In this document: piece by piece, positions 1 to 12,200 of the stretch | Numbering within the stretch: the first letter of the stretch is position 1 | Layout of the letters: the number at the start of each line of letters is the position of its first letter | Origin: Corella eumyota | Lineage: Eukaryota > Chordata > Ascidiacea > Phlebobranchia > Corellidae | Direction of reading: 5' to 3' | Length of the DNA stretch: 64,000 nucleotides | NCBI GenBank assembly: GCA_963082875.1 | Contig: OY720097.1 | Span: 5,464,501-5,528,500, forward strand | Translations under genes and position numbers: made by a program | The notes under the pieces: generated by a model | What the model was told of the DNA's origin: nothing | Database searches by the model: none | What the model saw: the letters and a program-made list of their open reading frames with translations, nothing else

Positions 1-229
1 TTTCCAGTGCTCTCGAGCTGTAGTGCCCTTAGGTAAAGCGCTTTAAACGGTATGCTCTCCTGCTGAGCCAACATTTAATCAGCAGCATAATTATCGAGCA
101 ATTATAATTTGAATATCCAAAACTGCCAAAGCAACTTGAGATTAGATTGGGTAACTTATGTTACTCTACAATAAGGTCGTGAAGTCGATCTTCCCACATC
201 GAGGACAAACAAACATAAAAAAAACATTT
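1..229 (+). mobile_element. tRNA-derived SINE copy 1 (cut by window edge)
   Basis: The body and 3' part of the common SINE (TGTAGTGCCCTT..., CTGCTGAGCCA, CCCACATCGAGGA, then an A-rich tail). The tRNA-like head lies before base 1 or is reduced. It is diverged from the others and lies in the intron after the last visible EXTL3 exon. Confidence 0.85.
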
Positions 230-258
230 TTTTAAACGGTACATTAAAAATAAATTAC

Positions 259-3200
259 CTTATGAAAGAAAGCTGCACCAGGTAATACCATAGATAATTC
301 ACAAGTGTGGTTTGAGTTATAATTCCAGTTGTGATTTTTAGAATCCCATGCATGAAATCTTCCTGGAAATCCGACCAATCGGTGACGAGCTTCACGCCAC
401 ACCCTTAAAAAGTTACATTAGAAAAAGTAAGTTTACCAAATCAATGTTTAAAAAATAAATAATTTTTATTTATACTACCAAGCAAAACAGATAATGGCAT
501 ATGATAAAGAATCAAATAAACAAAGATTAAAAAAATAAACACTCAATTTTTAATTCTAAAGCTACTAATTTAAAAATTAATTTTAAAAATAATTAATAAC
601 GTAATTTTATTAGTAGTAAATCACAAAACCTAAATCCAAATAAAATCTCATCATGTCTTAAATGAACATCATCATCTAATGACAACACTGCCTCTGTTTG
701 TATCACATCATAAGGAATAAATCTGTTGTTTAAACTATTCTTTCCAGGATTGACAATAGTGACCTCAATTTCAATATCAGGCCATCTTATATCACTGTGA
801 GGAAGGGTAGGTGAGTTCCATACCACAACAACCTTAAAAACGATTGTATATTATTATATATTCATGTTTAATTTAAGAATATACGACAGCGTGGTGTAGT
901 GGTCAGAACTCCTGACTTTACTATATAAGGTTCTGGGTTCAATTCCCACTGCTCTCATATTAATGCTCCTTTATGTAGGACCCTATAAACAGTATAAACT
1001 CCTACTGGCCCAACACTTAATTAGCAACTTAATTATCGGGTAATTATGATCAAAATATTCCAAACTGCCGAAGACAACTTAAGACTGGGTTAGGGTAACT
1101 GATGTTACTGTATGTTTGAAGTCGACCTTCTCACATCAAGAATAAATAAGGGTGAGAAAAAAAGAGAATATAAGATCACCAAACTGCCTTCAAATTTGCC
1201 TTTATCAAATTAAGAATAATTTAAATCAGAAGTGACTAAGCTAAAAAAATTATTAAAACCCTTAGCTTAATATAAGTTTTACAAGTTTAAAAAACACTCT
1301 GAACAAACATTATAAATACCCAAATGTTTACTCAAACTTTAATTTCTTTACTAAGACGAACATGCTAATAGCACTATGTTGGTAATTAACATCACCTTGT
1401 TAAGATAAGGAAGCCCCATAAGCCTTTGTATAGCCTCAACAAGGACATCATTTCGTTCGTAAGTTAACATCACAATGGTGAATTGTTCGTGTGGTGAATT
1501 TCCACCCAGAGTTTCCTGGAAAACTTTTCCAGTCCCACCCGTTCCATCACCTGTAGGTCTATACCCATTTGTTGATCCTAAAAAAGTAGTAAAATAAATA
1601 AAATATACCAAATTGTTAAATATGTTATTTTTATATAAAAAAGTTTTGTGGACAATATGTATATTATATGTATGTCAAATTTATGGGCCTAAAAAATAAA
1701 TAAAACCGTTTGTGATGCGTGGGTGAATTATCCTGAGCAATTATTAGTTAATAGTTGCCATATATTGACAACTAAAATGTCAACTGTAGTGCAGGCTAAG
1801 GACTAGTAAGTCTAAATAATGTGGCAACCAAATTTTTATTTAGTTTACATAAACTAAGTTAGAGAAATAATGAGAAATCAAAATTCATCTTTAACCTACA
1901 TTGTTTACAAACTTTTAGGAAGTTGACACTACAAAAAAGGAGTTTTAACAAAAATTAGTGCTTTTTAAATAACCCCTATTTAAAATCTTAACCCATATTT
2001 AAAAAATTTTCATTTAAAATCACTTACCTATGAACTGTGCATCAGTGGAAACAATATCGTCCAACGGTAAGTTTGGATATAAGTGAAAAGGGCCGGGTAA
2101 TGAGTTCCAACTTTGTTGAGAATTAAGTGTGACTCCGGTGAAGTTTCGAGTGAACTTGGGTGAGTTTTTCTGGGGTTCAGGTGGGGGAATCCCAAACTCA
2201 GATTGTGCATCACCGGGTGATGGCTCGTGGGCCTCAACTTTGTAACTTACATGAGAAAATACTTGGCTAAAAAAAAGGAAAAGCTAGTGAGTGACTCGGT
2301 TGAGGTATAAGAAATTTACTATAGCTTATAAAAACTAAATATCAATCTAATATCTATTAAAAACTTTAGAAAAATTCTTGTATAAACAATTTAAAGTATT
2401 AATTTTGTATAAAGCACTAAATTTAAACAATATAGCCAACCTTGTAGTATCTTCAATAGGTAATGGAGAAATAAGTAATCTCGATCTTATGGTGGCCAAT
2501 ATAGTATCAAGTACTACAGGTACAGTGGAAAGATAAGTGTCGTATAAGAATCTACCATGTCGACGAAGTGCAAGTATATCAGCATCAGGAAAGGTGGAAA
2601 GTAGATAAGATAACTCTGTTATTCTGGCCTACATTAAAAATTACAAATGATTATTTTTTTGCATTTTTTATTTTTTTTTTTTTGCACACTTTTATTATAA
2701 AATTAATGAAGAAAATTTAATAGCTTTAAAAAGCCTATATATATAAATATAAAAATGAAGAAATTATAAAAATTTTACAACTATTCTGCAAGATTTTATA
2801 TTTTTCAGGGTTAAAATAATAAATTTTTAATATTTACAAACAAAAAAAGACACAACTTCAGATACCTGAGGCACAATAAGAGCCGCTCTTTCCCAGTTGA
2901 TAAACTCTGAAAAAGGTAAACTCTGTTTTGATCCCAATATTACAGGAATAGCTCCTGATCTGAGAGACTCGGTCAATCGATTTAAAACAAGCGATGATGT
3001 CATAATGGAAGATTGTTGTTCAGGTAATATAATAAGTGAAAAAGTTGATTGACTAAGGATTGCAGCTCTAGTGAAATGGGAACCACACAATGACCACTCT
3101 CCACTTAAAAATAATAATATTAATTTATTAAATTACAGTATATATTTCTGACGAAATAATATTAAAAAATGATACTGATTTTAATAATTTGACAAAATAA

Positions 3201-6200
3201 AATTTGCCGTCATACCGTATGTTATTTTATTTTTTATTTAAATTCTTGTAGCAATTCTATAGTAACTATAACACTTGTAAATCTAAATTTGCCATTTTTA
3301 GAACACAACACTTAACTTACACTGTGGCAACCCCATTTCCATTGTTAGGTAACACTTGGTTGCAAAACCCTTCTTTTTAATTCTCACCGCCAAGTTTTTT
3401 AATCACAACTTACCTGAAACCATTTGTAATTATTCTTTCTTCAGAACATTTTGTCTGCAGCAAATATTTTTGGTTTAATTTGTTTGACTCCATGAGTTTA
3501 AAACTTTCAAGCAAAATCTGGTGAAACTGACTTGTCGACTTTTCGCCAATGACATTATCTAATTTAAAAAATACCAAAATGTAACACTGTTTAATATAAT
3601 TTGCAGCAGTGCTAATTTTAATTAGTTTAAAGTACCACTACATCACACCGGCAGCGTGGTGTAGTGGTAAGAACACTTGCTACACCACACATAAGGTCGT
3701 GGGTTCAATCCCCACTGCTCTCATGCTGTAGCGCCCTTGAGTAAGGTGCTATAACCGGTATGAACTCCTGCTGAGCCAGCACTTAATCAGCAGCATAATT
3801 ACTGGGAAATTATAATCTATAATATCCCAAACTTCCACAGGCGACTCGAAACTGGGTTGGAGTAACTTATGTTACCCTATGTTTAAGTCGAGCATTCGAC
3901 TTTCCCACATCGAGGATAAAGATATACACAAAAAAAAGTACCTTGTAAATTTATGGGCATTTCATTATATTGGCCTTGAAACGAGAGTAGATATTCTCTA
4001 TTAGCTGGAACCTAAGAGAAAATATAAAATTATTAAAATTTTAAAATATAAAAAAATCATTTGAACGTAAAATTTAAACACAGCACACTAGAAAAAAATT
4101 TCATTTTTATTTAAACATATATACAGAATAAAATTTAATACAGAAACATGACCTTCTATAGCTATAAAAACAGTTTAAATAGTAATACAATGGGTTATAG
4201 AATTATTATGACATACAATGGGTTGTGAAATTATGTTTTAAACTATTTTTAACTTGCCTGCATTGGTATAGATTTGTCATACCAGAGAGATTTCTCATTC
4301 AACCATTCTTCTTTATTATTATTATGTTCTTCCTGTTCCAACATTATAGCTCCTTCATGCTCTGTTTATTAAATTGAAAAAAAAAAACAATCAAAGTTAA
4401 ATAAAATAATAAAATTGTTTAAAAAATTAAAAACAAAAATGATTTCATGTAGAATTACAAGTAATGGTATTACAAGTATTACAAGTAATTTTTAGCTTGT
4501 AAGCATTCGTTAATATGTTTTGGTAGGAAGACTGAAAGAAAGACACTCAGATCCTCAGTTTGATTCCCACAGTTTACATGTTAAGTTAGCCAATACAAAT
4601 TTTAGTTTTTTTGCTTAGATTGTTAACACTTGAACACATTTTGTTTTTAAAGCTATTACCAACTTTAAGAAACAAAAATTTTCAGTTTCAATACTTACGC
4701 CTTATATTCCCGATAACGGTTAATGTTGGTACCACCAAATCAAAATCAGATCTAAATTGGTTGTTGGCAAAATTAGATTGAGCCACAATAGCTCGGCCTG
4801 TATTTACACCCAGCAAAGGGTTTTGGGTTGTGGAAGTTTTAGATAAATAAAGTAGCATGTGGTTTCTTCCATCCCCATGCCAATATGCAAGAGATTGCAA
4901 CCACTCCGATATATCTTCTGTATTTAACCCAGTTTGATGTTGATTATCTGGGACAAAAAAAAAAAAAATTTTTTAAAAGAAGTTTTTATAAAATTGTTGG
5001 GTAAGTTTCAAATTGATCCTTTTTAATATTTTAGAAGAAAATTTAATAAGTTGTACAAAAACTAATTAAAATAATAGAGACATGATATACTCTGTTTGCA
5101 TAACATACATTTAAAGTAATAAAACATAGCCAAAATCATTTGATCATAAAAGATATTACACCACTAAGCCAAATAAACAAAAAAATTACTGCAACAGATA
5201 TTAAAGCTCTATAATTTTGTCATGGTATTGTTTTAATGACTTTAATGGTATAAGTACTATATTTTCTCCATGGACTAAAAGTTATAAGAATGTGCCAAAA
5301 AATGTAAATCCAATTAAAATAACTCCCTGTCAAGTATAAACTAAATAATGTATGACTAAAAACTAATAAAAAACAGACTAAAAATATATTTTTTAACCAA
5401 TTACACAATGTTTAAACTAAATTATTTTCATATTAACCAAGCAAATAAAATAATTAAAAAGACATTAAATAATGTAACTCACCAGCTTCTACCTCACCAA
5501 GTACAACGACATACAAACAAGCATTCTCTGGTATGGTGGTTACATATGCATTTGATGAAAACACTTCTGTTGTGGCATCAAGAATAAAAGAAGTTATAGA
5601 AAAAGGTGATCTATCTGAAATATTTATTGAGACACAGAATTAAGTAAACGATTATTTTTTAAGACCCTTTTTGTGTTTAAAAATTTTTAAATAAAATATT
5701 ATTTTATTTGAGTTGAAAATCTTAAATATTTGGCAAGCAGTTAAGGTTTTCAAGTTTTAGCTGTAAATGTCTAGATTTGCTATCACAAATTATTAATTAA
5801 ACTTTTTAGTTTTATAGTAAAGTTTTAAAATGGAAAAGATTTACTAAAAATCCAAAATTCTAAATGATAGTTTTTACTGTTTTTCATTTAAACAATTTTA
5901 AATGATAATGCTATTAGGTGGCATTACATAAAGTGAGTTAAACTTTTTTAATTAACTTATTTAAACAAACCTGCAGCAGCAATATCAGAAGTATGGGAAT
6001 AAACATAAACCGGAAATTGAGAAGAAAGTGAACACCGAGAATAATCAAAACAACTTTGCATTTGACAACTAAATAAAAACTTCATTTAAATTCAATGGTC
6101 AACATGAAAGATAAATATTTTTTGTAAAAAAGAGACTTAAAGCATATAACATTATACTAATCTTAAAAAAATTACCAATCAGTATGTAAGTTATACATTG

Positions 6201-7591
6201 TATACATATACTAAATTTATAAACAATTTTGTAGCCTATGTGGAAAAAATTTATTCATGAAAATATATTATTTTAAAAAATTTACTTTTGATAGTTTTTA
6301 GGTGGCTTAATGTTAACGTTATCTTCGTCAGTTGCAAGTAGTCGAGCTGGAGCAACAATTTTCGGATTTTCTGCTTCTCGTTTTTCAATCTTCATCTATA
6401 AAATATAAATAATAAAGAATTGAAAATATGAAAAATAATAAAAAATTGTTGAATTAAATGTATAGGCCCATGAGTTACATGCATTTTATTAAAATATATC
6501 TGTAACATTTTTACCTGCAAAATTTGCCTTTTAAGAGCATCCAAGTCATAATTAGCTTTCTTAACAGACTGAGATATTGAATTTAGTGAATCTTGTTGTG
6601 CCAAAATATCTTCCTGAAAATGAAAGTAAAAATCTTATTGTTGAGTCATTTTTTAAATAGTGCTAGCAACACATTATAATTTTTCTTTAAATTAAAATAT
6701 ATTTATACGAAGTCTTAAACTTTTTGTAAACACATTAGTCTATTGTTCAAAAATAAAATAAAAAATATTTAAAAAATAATATGGTATACTTATTAAAGAT
6801 AATTTACCTGAATTTTAAATTTTTTATTTTCTAACTCTCGAAGTTCGTTTGAAACAGAAGTTTTAATTCGACTTAATTCATTTACATGTTTTAAATCTCT
6901 GCCACTACACAAAAGTAAAGAAAGTGTAAGACATTATAAAGTGCCATTAACAAATGTAAAAAAATGGCAAAAAATTTTAAATATTTCATTACAAAAAAAT
7001 TGTAAATTTTTTAAACCAAAATCTAATTTGAGATTACTGTATTAAGTTTAACAATTAGTTTATCAGACTACTTACTGTTGGTTGTCATTTGATCTTATAA
7101 AATCTTCAATTGAAGGCTTTTCTTTCGACAGTTCATTGTGAAAATTAAATAAATAAAAACAAAAAACACAAAAGATCAGACATGCCCCAATTCGAAGTGG
7201 GTATGAACTCGCAAAAACTCTAAAAATAAAAATTTAAATACATATATCTTTATTCTAGTTGTGGAAAGATATAAGTGACCAAAACATAGAGTGACAACTG
7301 CTACCCCAACCCAGTCTTAAGTTGCCTTTGAGATATTAGAGATTATAATTGCCCGATAATTATCCTGCTGATTAAGTGCTGGCTCAGGAGCAGTTTATAC
7401 CATTTATAGCGCCTTACTCAAGGACACTACAACATTGGAGCAGTGGCGATTAAACCTGCAACTTATTTTTTTAATGTGATAGCTAAAGTTTTTTACTCAA
7501 CTTACCTTTTAAATCCACGAGTTGTATTTTCTAGCACAACGGGTAACTCAGCATTGGCAATGGATTGACGAAAGTCGTAACGATTTTGCAT
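259..7591 (-). CDS. EXTL3: Exostosin-like 3 glycosyltransferase, 5' part (17 exons, runs off left edge)
   Basis: EXTL3 is a Golgi type II membrane glycosyltransferase that adds GlcNAc to start heparan-sulphate chains. Exons (minus strand, 5' to 3'): 7506-7591, 7076-7219, 6808-6904, 6515-6613, 6286-6395, 5971-6068, 5483-5614, 4699-4947, 4258-4361, 3942-4011, 3414-3558, 2866-3103, 2441-2628, 2028-2266, 1396-1577, 630-832, 259-403; phases agree throughout (2,529 nt, 843 codons). Exon 2 encodes one membrane helix ([13 protein letters not shown]). Exons 3-4 look coiled-coil. The exostosin-type domain starts near CFDYSRC in exon 6. The GT64 domain includes [17 protein letters not shown], the metal-binding DDD at 668-676, and [10 protein letters not shown]. 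About 100 C-terminal residues, by comparison with human EXTL3 (919 aa), lie beyond base 1. The start is the ATG at 7591, before a short cytoplasmic tail. The exon ending at 4258 uses a GC donor. Introns carry four SINEs. Family assignment is near certain from remembered vertebrate sequence. Confidence 0.93.
885..1160 (+). mobile_element. tRNA-derived SINE copy 2
   Basis: Full-length but diverged copy in an EXTL3 intron, antisense to the gene. The head has an A-box-like GTGGTGTAGTGGTCAG and a B-box-like GGGTTCAATTCCC. Confidence 0.88.
3648..3938 (+). mobile_element. tRNA-derived SINE copy 3, beside an EXTL3 splice donor
   Basis: Nearly consensus copy: CCGGCAGCGTGGTGTAGTGG head, GGGTTCAATCCCCACT B box, GAGTAAGG, CTGCTGAGCCAGCACT, and GATAAAGATATACAC plus A-tail. 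The tail runs into the donor of the EXTL3 exon ending at 3942. AAAGTACC at 3629-3636 and 3935-3942 may be the target-site duplication. Confidence 0.92.
7238..7466 (-). mobile_element. tRNA-derived SINE copy 4, filling EXTL3 intron 1
   Basis: Copy in the gene's own orientation, without most of the tRNA head. It makes up most of the 286-bp intron between exons 1 and 2. Confidence 0.85.
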
Positions 7592-9279
7592 GGCAGTTTG
7601 GAAATTTGGAATAAGTGATACCGGTTTAGTAGACAGTCCAACAGAGATAACCTTAATAACCTTTTTTAAAGGTCAGCATGTCATTAACAACTTGATACAC
7701 AAAGAATTGGTCAAAACCTATTAGCCTGGTGAGAATTAAGTTATGAATTATTGGGTTTGGTGACCATGCCATAACATACTTAAAATCTTTATGTAAACAT
7801 TAATACTTTTGGCATGTTTTAAATCATTAAATTGATTTTGTCATTTTTTCCCGTCGCATTGTTGTAATATTGATTGTATATCTTATTTATTATTTAATTT
7901 TATCAATGTACGAAAAACCAAAAAAAAAAAATACAATTATAAAGTCGAAAAAATATAAAGAATATAAACGGTTGTATTTACTAGGAGTACCCACTGACCT
8001 AAGGGGCTAATGTTACCTTACTGCCTTAAGACTAACTTTAACAGACGCACCCTGTAATATAAACTAGTTCAACATTTATTTTAAATAAATAAAAAACTAG
8101 TATAGCATAAACAAAAAACTGCCACAAAAGTTTACTTAACATTAAACGAAACTTCAAAACAACAAATTAACGTCAAAAAAAAACAGTCAAATACAAAAGA
8201 TATTTTCTCTTTGTCTAAACGTAAAATAACAGTTATAAAAAGGTATTGAATATTTGTTTAAAATCCTGGCTGGTTTCCTAAATAAACATTACCTTTCTAT
8301 AGAAACTCAACAAAAACCCCTTAGACGGTTTTTTCACGTTCTCTTGAAGCTACTTAGTGCCCACTAACGGTTGTCAAAACAGGCTTGTGGTGACATGTTA
8401 TAAAGAATCTTGCAGAAAAGAATACACAGGGAGGGATAACGTTCAATTTGAAGTGATTAAATGTTGTAATAGTAAAGGAGATTAAATATAGTATAGAAAA
8501 TCAAGAGCGGCAAACCATTATGTATATATTTGAGACCACTGGAATACTAAATAAGCTTAGCCTATCTCCTGCAAATGTAACTATTTTAGCATCACAAGTT
8601 CTATCTATAACTCTTAATAAAAATCTGTTAGATTTCCATACTATCTAATAGCTGAACTATTGTTCTTAAAATACCAATTTATTCTTCAAATAGGATAAGT
8701 ACTTTTGTTTATATTCGTAATATGAAATTGAAAATTGACAAAAAAACATATTTTTTTTAGTTTTTATATAATGATTGTAGCAAACACATATAGATATGCG
8801 ACATACACACGTATATAAGCACGTTATAGATAATAATATACAACAATATCAAACACTGATAACCTTACGAATAAGCGTTTATTACGAATATTTGTCAAAA
8901 GTAAAATAAAGCTGAAAATGATACAAAAAACAACAATATTCAGCACCTCAAAATTCAACATTTTTAGCGTAATTCACTGATTTAATAAACAGCAATTAGA
9001 AGTTAATTCATTATAGGTATTTAAAAACAATAAAAATACATCTTTTGATTTTTGTATTTGATCAAATAAAATTTTAAAAAAATGTAACGTTTGTTTAAAA
9101 TTATCTTCACTTTACAGACAATACTATAACCATGTACTGTTTATATTAATAGTGATATAAAAAACAATCTAAACAACAAAAGACCAAAAAGCAATATTAT
9201 ATAAAAATTTAATAAAAAACTTGCAAACACAAACAAATACAAACTTTGTTTTATAATTGAAAAGATGTTTTTTAGAATT
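7592..9279. other. EXTL3-GAB intergenic DNA
   Basis: Holds the EXTL3 upstream region and the GAB 3' UTR (the two genes are in tandem on the minus strand). AT-rich, with poly-A and poly-T tracts; no further gene or repeat family was recognised. Confidence 0.5.
8878..8883 (-). terminator. Possible polyadenylation signal, GAB
   Basis: AATAAA on the minus strand about 400 bases past the GAB stop. It is one of several AT-rich candidates, so the choice is weak. Confidence 0.35.
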
Positions 9280-12200
9280 TTATTTTCCCGATTTTCCAGT
9301 TTTCGAGTCAAATCTCTTATGAGAGCTCGGTTCTTGATTTCTTGTTTTTGTTATTTTCTCGAGAGCTTGTGTTTTATCGCGGTCTATAACAATGTATTCC
9401 ACTCTCGGTTCTGTGTTTCTGTAAAGCAAAAAAAATATATGTTAAGTTTTTAACAATTTATTTTTTATTTTTTTACTGTATTATTTTTTTTGCCCAATTG
9501 AATTCTAAAATAAAACTATATTATTGATTTACATCATTCTAACTGGTACACCTAATAGCGCAACCAACAATCAGGATTTTATTTGTCAGAACATGGTCAC
9601 AATGCTCAACTAACATTTGCCAGCGGTAATTTACCCACACACCACAAATTGCAGTTTTTTTATTGCGCAGGGTTATAAATTAGACATGCATTGTATATGC
9701 TGCCTACTTAACTCCATTGCATAGAGTTTTATTATCACCATAACACATTGCAATGAGTTTTAAATTTATTATTTTGCTAAACTCTAAAAAGTCTACCTCT
9801 CCGGAGCATTAACATGTTCTGGATGATGGGAGTTATTATCCTGTCCAGATGGCAAGTCCAACAACTCAATATATTTTAACTCCTCAGAAGGATTGGGAGC
9901 AGGAGGAGGAACAACACATGGTGTTTTACGGAAGAAGTGTGGACTATTTGAAAAATCTCCGGTCTATAAAAGAAAACACAATTAAGAGGCTTTGAATATA
10001 GTTGAACGTAAGAAATTCATTTTTAAAGCTATATATAAAGCCTTTGTTTGGCCGAATAATTTTGTTATTTTATATATTCAAGCAATTAGTTATTTATTAC
10101 AATAAAACAGTTACAAACAATTTAAAATAGTTTTACTTACCAAATGACCACTCATAGGAGATCTTTCCCACAACAAACTACTAGTGGAACCACTTTGCTT
10201 TAAACTATCTGGTTTGGGTGGTCTATCCGGCACCAAATTTGCTGGCGATTTTTGCTGAAGGCCTGGCGTGAATGGACCTTGCACTTTCTGACCTTCATAC
10301 ATTGTTTTGTGTATGCCATAGGGGCTTGATCTAGGGGGTAAATTCACGGAAGGAGGGGTTCGTGGTGATAAACTCGATTGGCTGTGTTTGGGAGGTCTCT
10401 CCGGAGGTTGCAATCTTCTTGAAGGAAGAGTCTCTGAATAGCCTACCGTCCACTGTGATCCTATGTTGGGGGAAGTTGAATATTGCCCCATGGCGTGGGA
10501 GTGGGATAAGATTTGTTCCGACAACAATTGGTTAGAAATATGCATCCCATCTGCTTCATCAATGCTGCTCTTAGGATAAGGAAGTCTTTGACTAAAAAAA
10601 GGACAATTTAAAAAAAAACTACTTTAATAACAACAACTACCTTTACAATGTAGACTTTCTTATATCGTCAAAGTCTATAAATATATATTTGAGCTAAGTG
10701 GGCGATATTAATATTTATGTCCAATTTAAAAGTCTACAAAATGAAAAAAAACTGCTGCTTGTGGTAGTGGGTATCTTGTGTAAATATAAGTTGAAGTTGC
10801 AAATGTTTTTCGACAATAAAAATCTCGTTCGTATGGCGGGCCATCGTATATATATAATACACAAACAGAAACATACCTTGTATCACTAGATCCATCGGAA
10901 TCCAAACTTTTTCTCGGTCCAGGTTTTAGTTCTCTTTGTACAGGGGGTGGTTCGTTATGATTTATTTTACTTAGTAAAGGAAATGTTGGTTTGTTCATAA
11001 GTGTTTTGGCTCCAGCCATGCAGGTGTACAAAGATTTATCATCAAATCCTGTGGAAAAAAATTTAGTTACCTTAACAAGAATAAAATTTGATTTAAAATA
11101 TATTAATTTACTTTTAAGTTAAGTAATTACTTAATTCAGATTTTCTTAGATATTACAAACACTTTATTACAATAAATTGTCAAAATTTAGGTTTTACATA
11201 TTGAATTGCGAAATAAACATAATTACATATTTTTTTAATTAAAAAAAACTTTTTTAAATATTTTTTTTAAATGTAAACAAACTTCTATCTTGAGGTTCCA
11301 TCTCTGGTTGGCTCATCATCGCTTCATAGTTAGGAACTTGGTCGTTAATTCCACTTAAACCTTGCTGTTGGTTGTTGTTATTGTCGGCCATCTTGTTCGA
11401 GTTAGGTTGGATTTTGGAGGAAGATTGAACTTTTCCAGAAGAAATATCGTACGTTCCTGCAGGAGATCGACTTCTAGACGAACCTTAATAAAAAAATTAT
11501 CTTAATGCTGACTTTTTTATGTAAAACTTCTATACATTTTAAATTATATAAACAATTAAAGCAAGTATATAGACTTTTATTAAGTAATACTCTAAACTAA
11601 AGTACTAATTAAATGCTCTAAAAATACTTAATAAAGTACCTGAAGCTGAAGTACTGCCACTCCCTGTGCTGCTTATGCTTACAGATCGTGACGCACTAGG
11701 CAGAGTATTCCTATTTATTTCTGAAGTTGGAATTGTATGGGTTATAGTTGTATGTTGCGGTGATGAAAAGTTTAAGTCAGAAGGTTCATTTTTCTCTTTT
11801 TCAATTACCCCTATTACCATTGTGTGAGGTGGGGAATCGGGGGGCTCGAAATGTGGGCGGTAATTTGTTTGCTGGGGTAATGTCTGGGCCACAAATCGCT
11901 TATCCATGTCATGAGGGGGTAAATTTGAAAAATTATTTCTCATATTCGACTGAGTTAAAATTTGTTTTGTGGCTTCTGATTTAGGGGGCCTGGGTGGGGG
12001 TATTGCAAGATTTGATCCAAACGTTGCAGCCGAAGAGTTTAAACCAGTGTTATATCTGTTATAACCCAACGAGTTGGCTGCATTATAGTCTATCGATCTT
12101 CGCCGAGAATAAGGATTTTTGTGTTCAATTTTCGCCGCAAGTTCGTTGGCAACTACCTCTAACTGGCCGACACTCGAACTTCTACGAATTTTTTGCATTG

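Noticed and set aside
2028-2237. 69-codon minus-strand frame starting MRPTSHHP
   Set aside because: It is a shadow frame of an EXTL3 exon. The correct frame reads [10 protein letters not shown] and [13 protein letters not shown], which match the family.
3648-3720. SINE heads as functional tRNA genes
   Set aside because: A-like and B-like boxes are present, but the acceptor stem and cloverleaf do not close, and each head continues into the shared SINE body.
9265-9453. 62-codon plus-strand frame near 9.3 kb
   Set aside because: It is antisense to the last GAB exon, which encodes [14 protein letters not shown].
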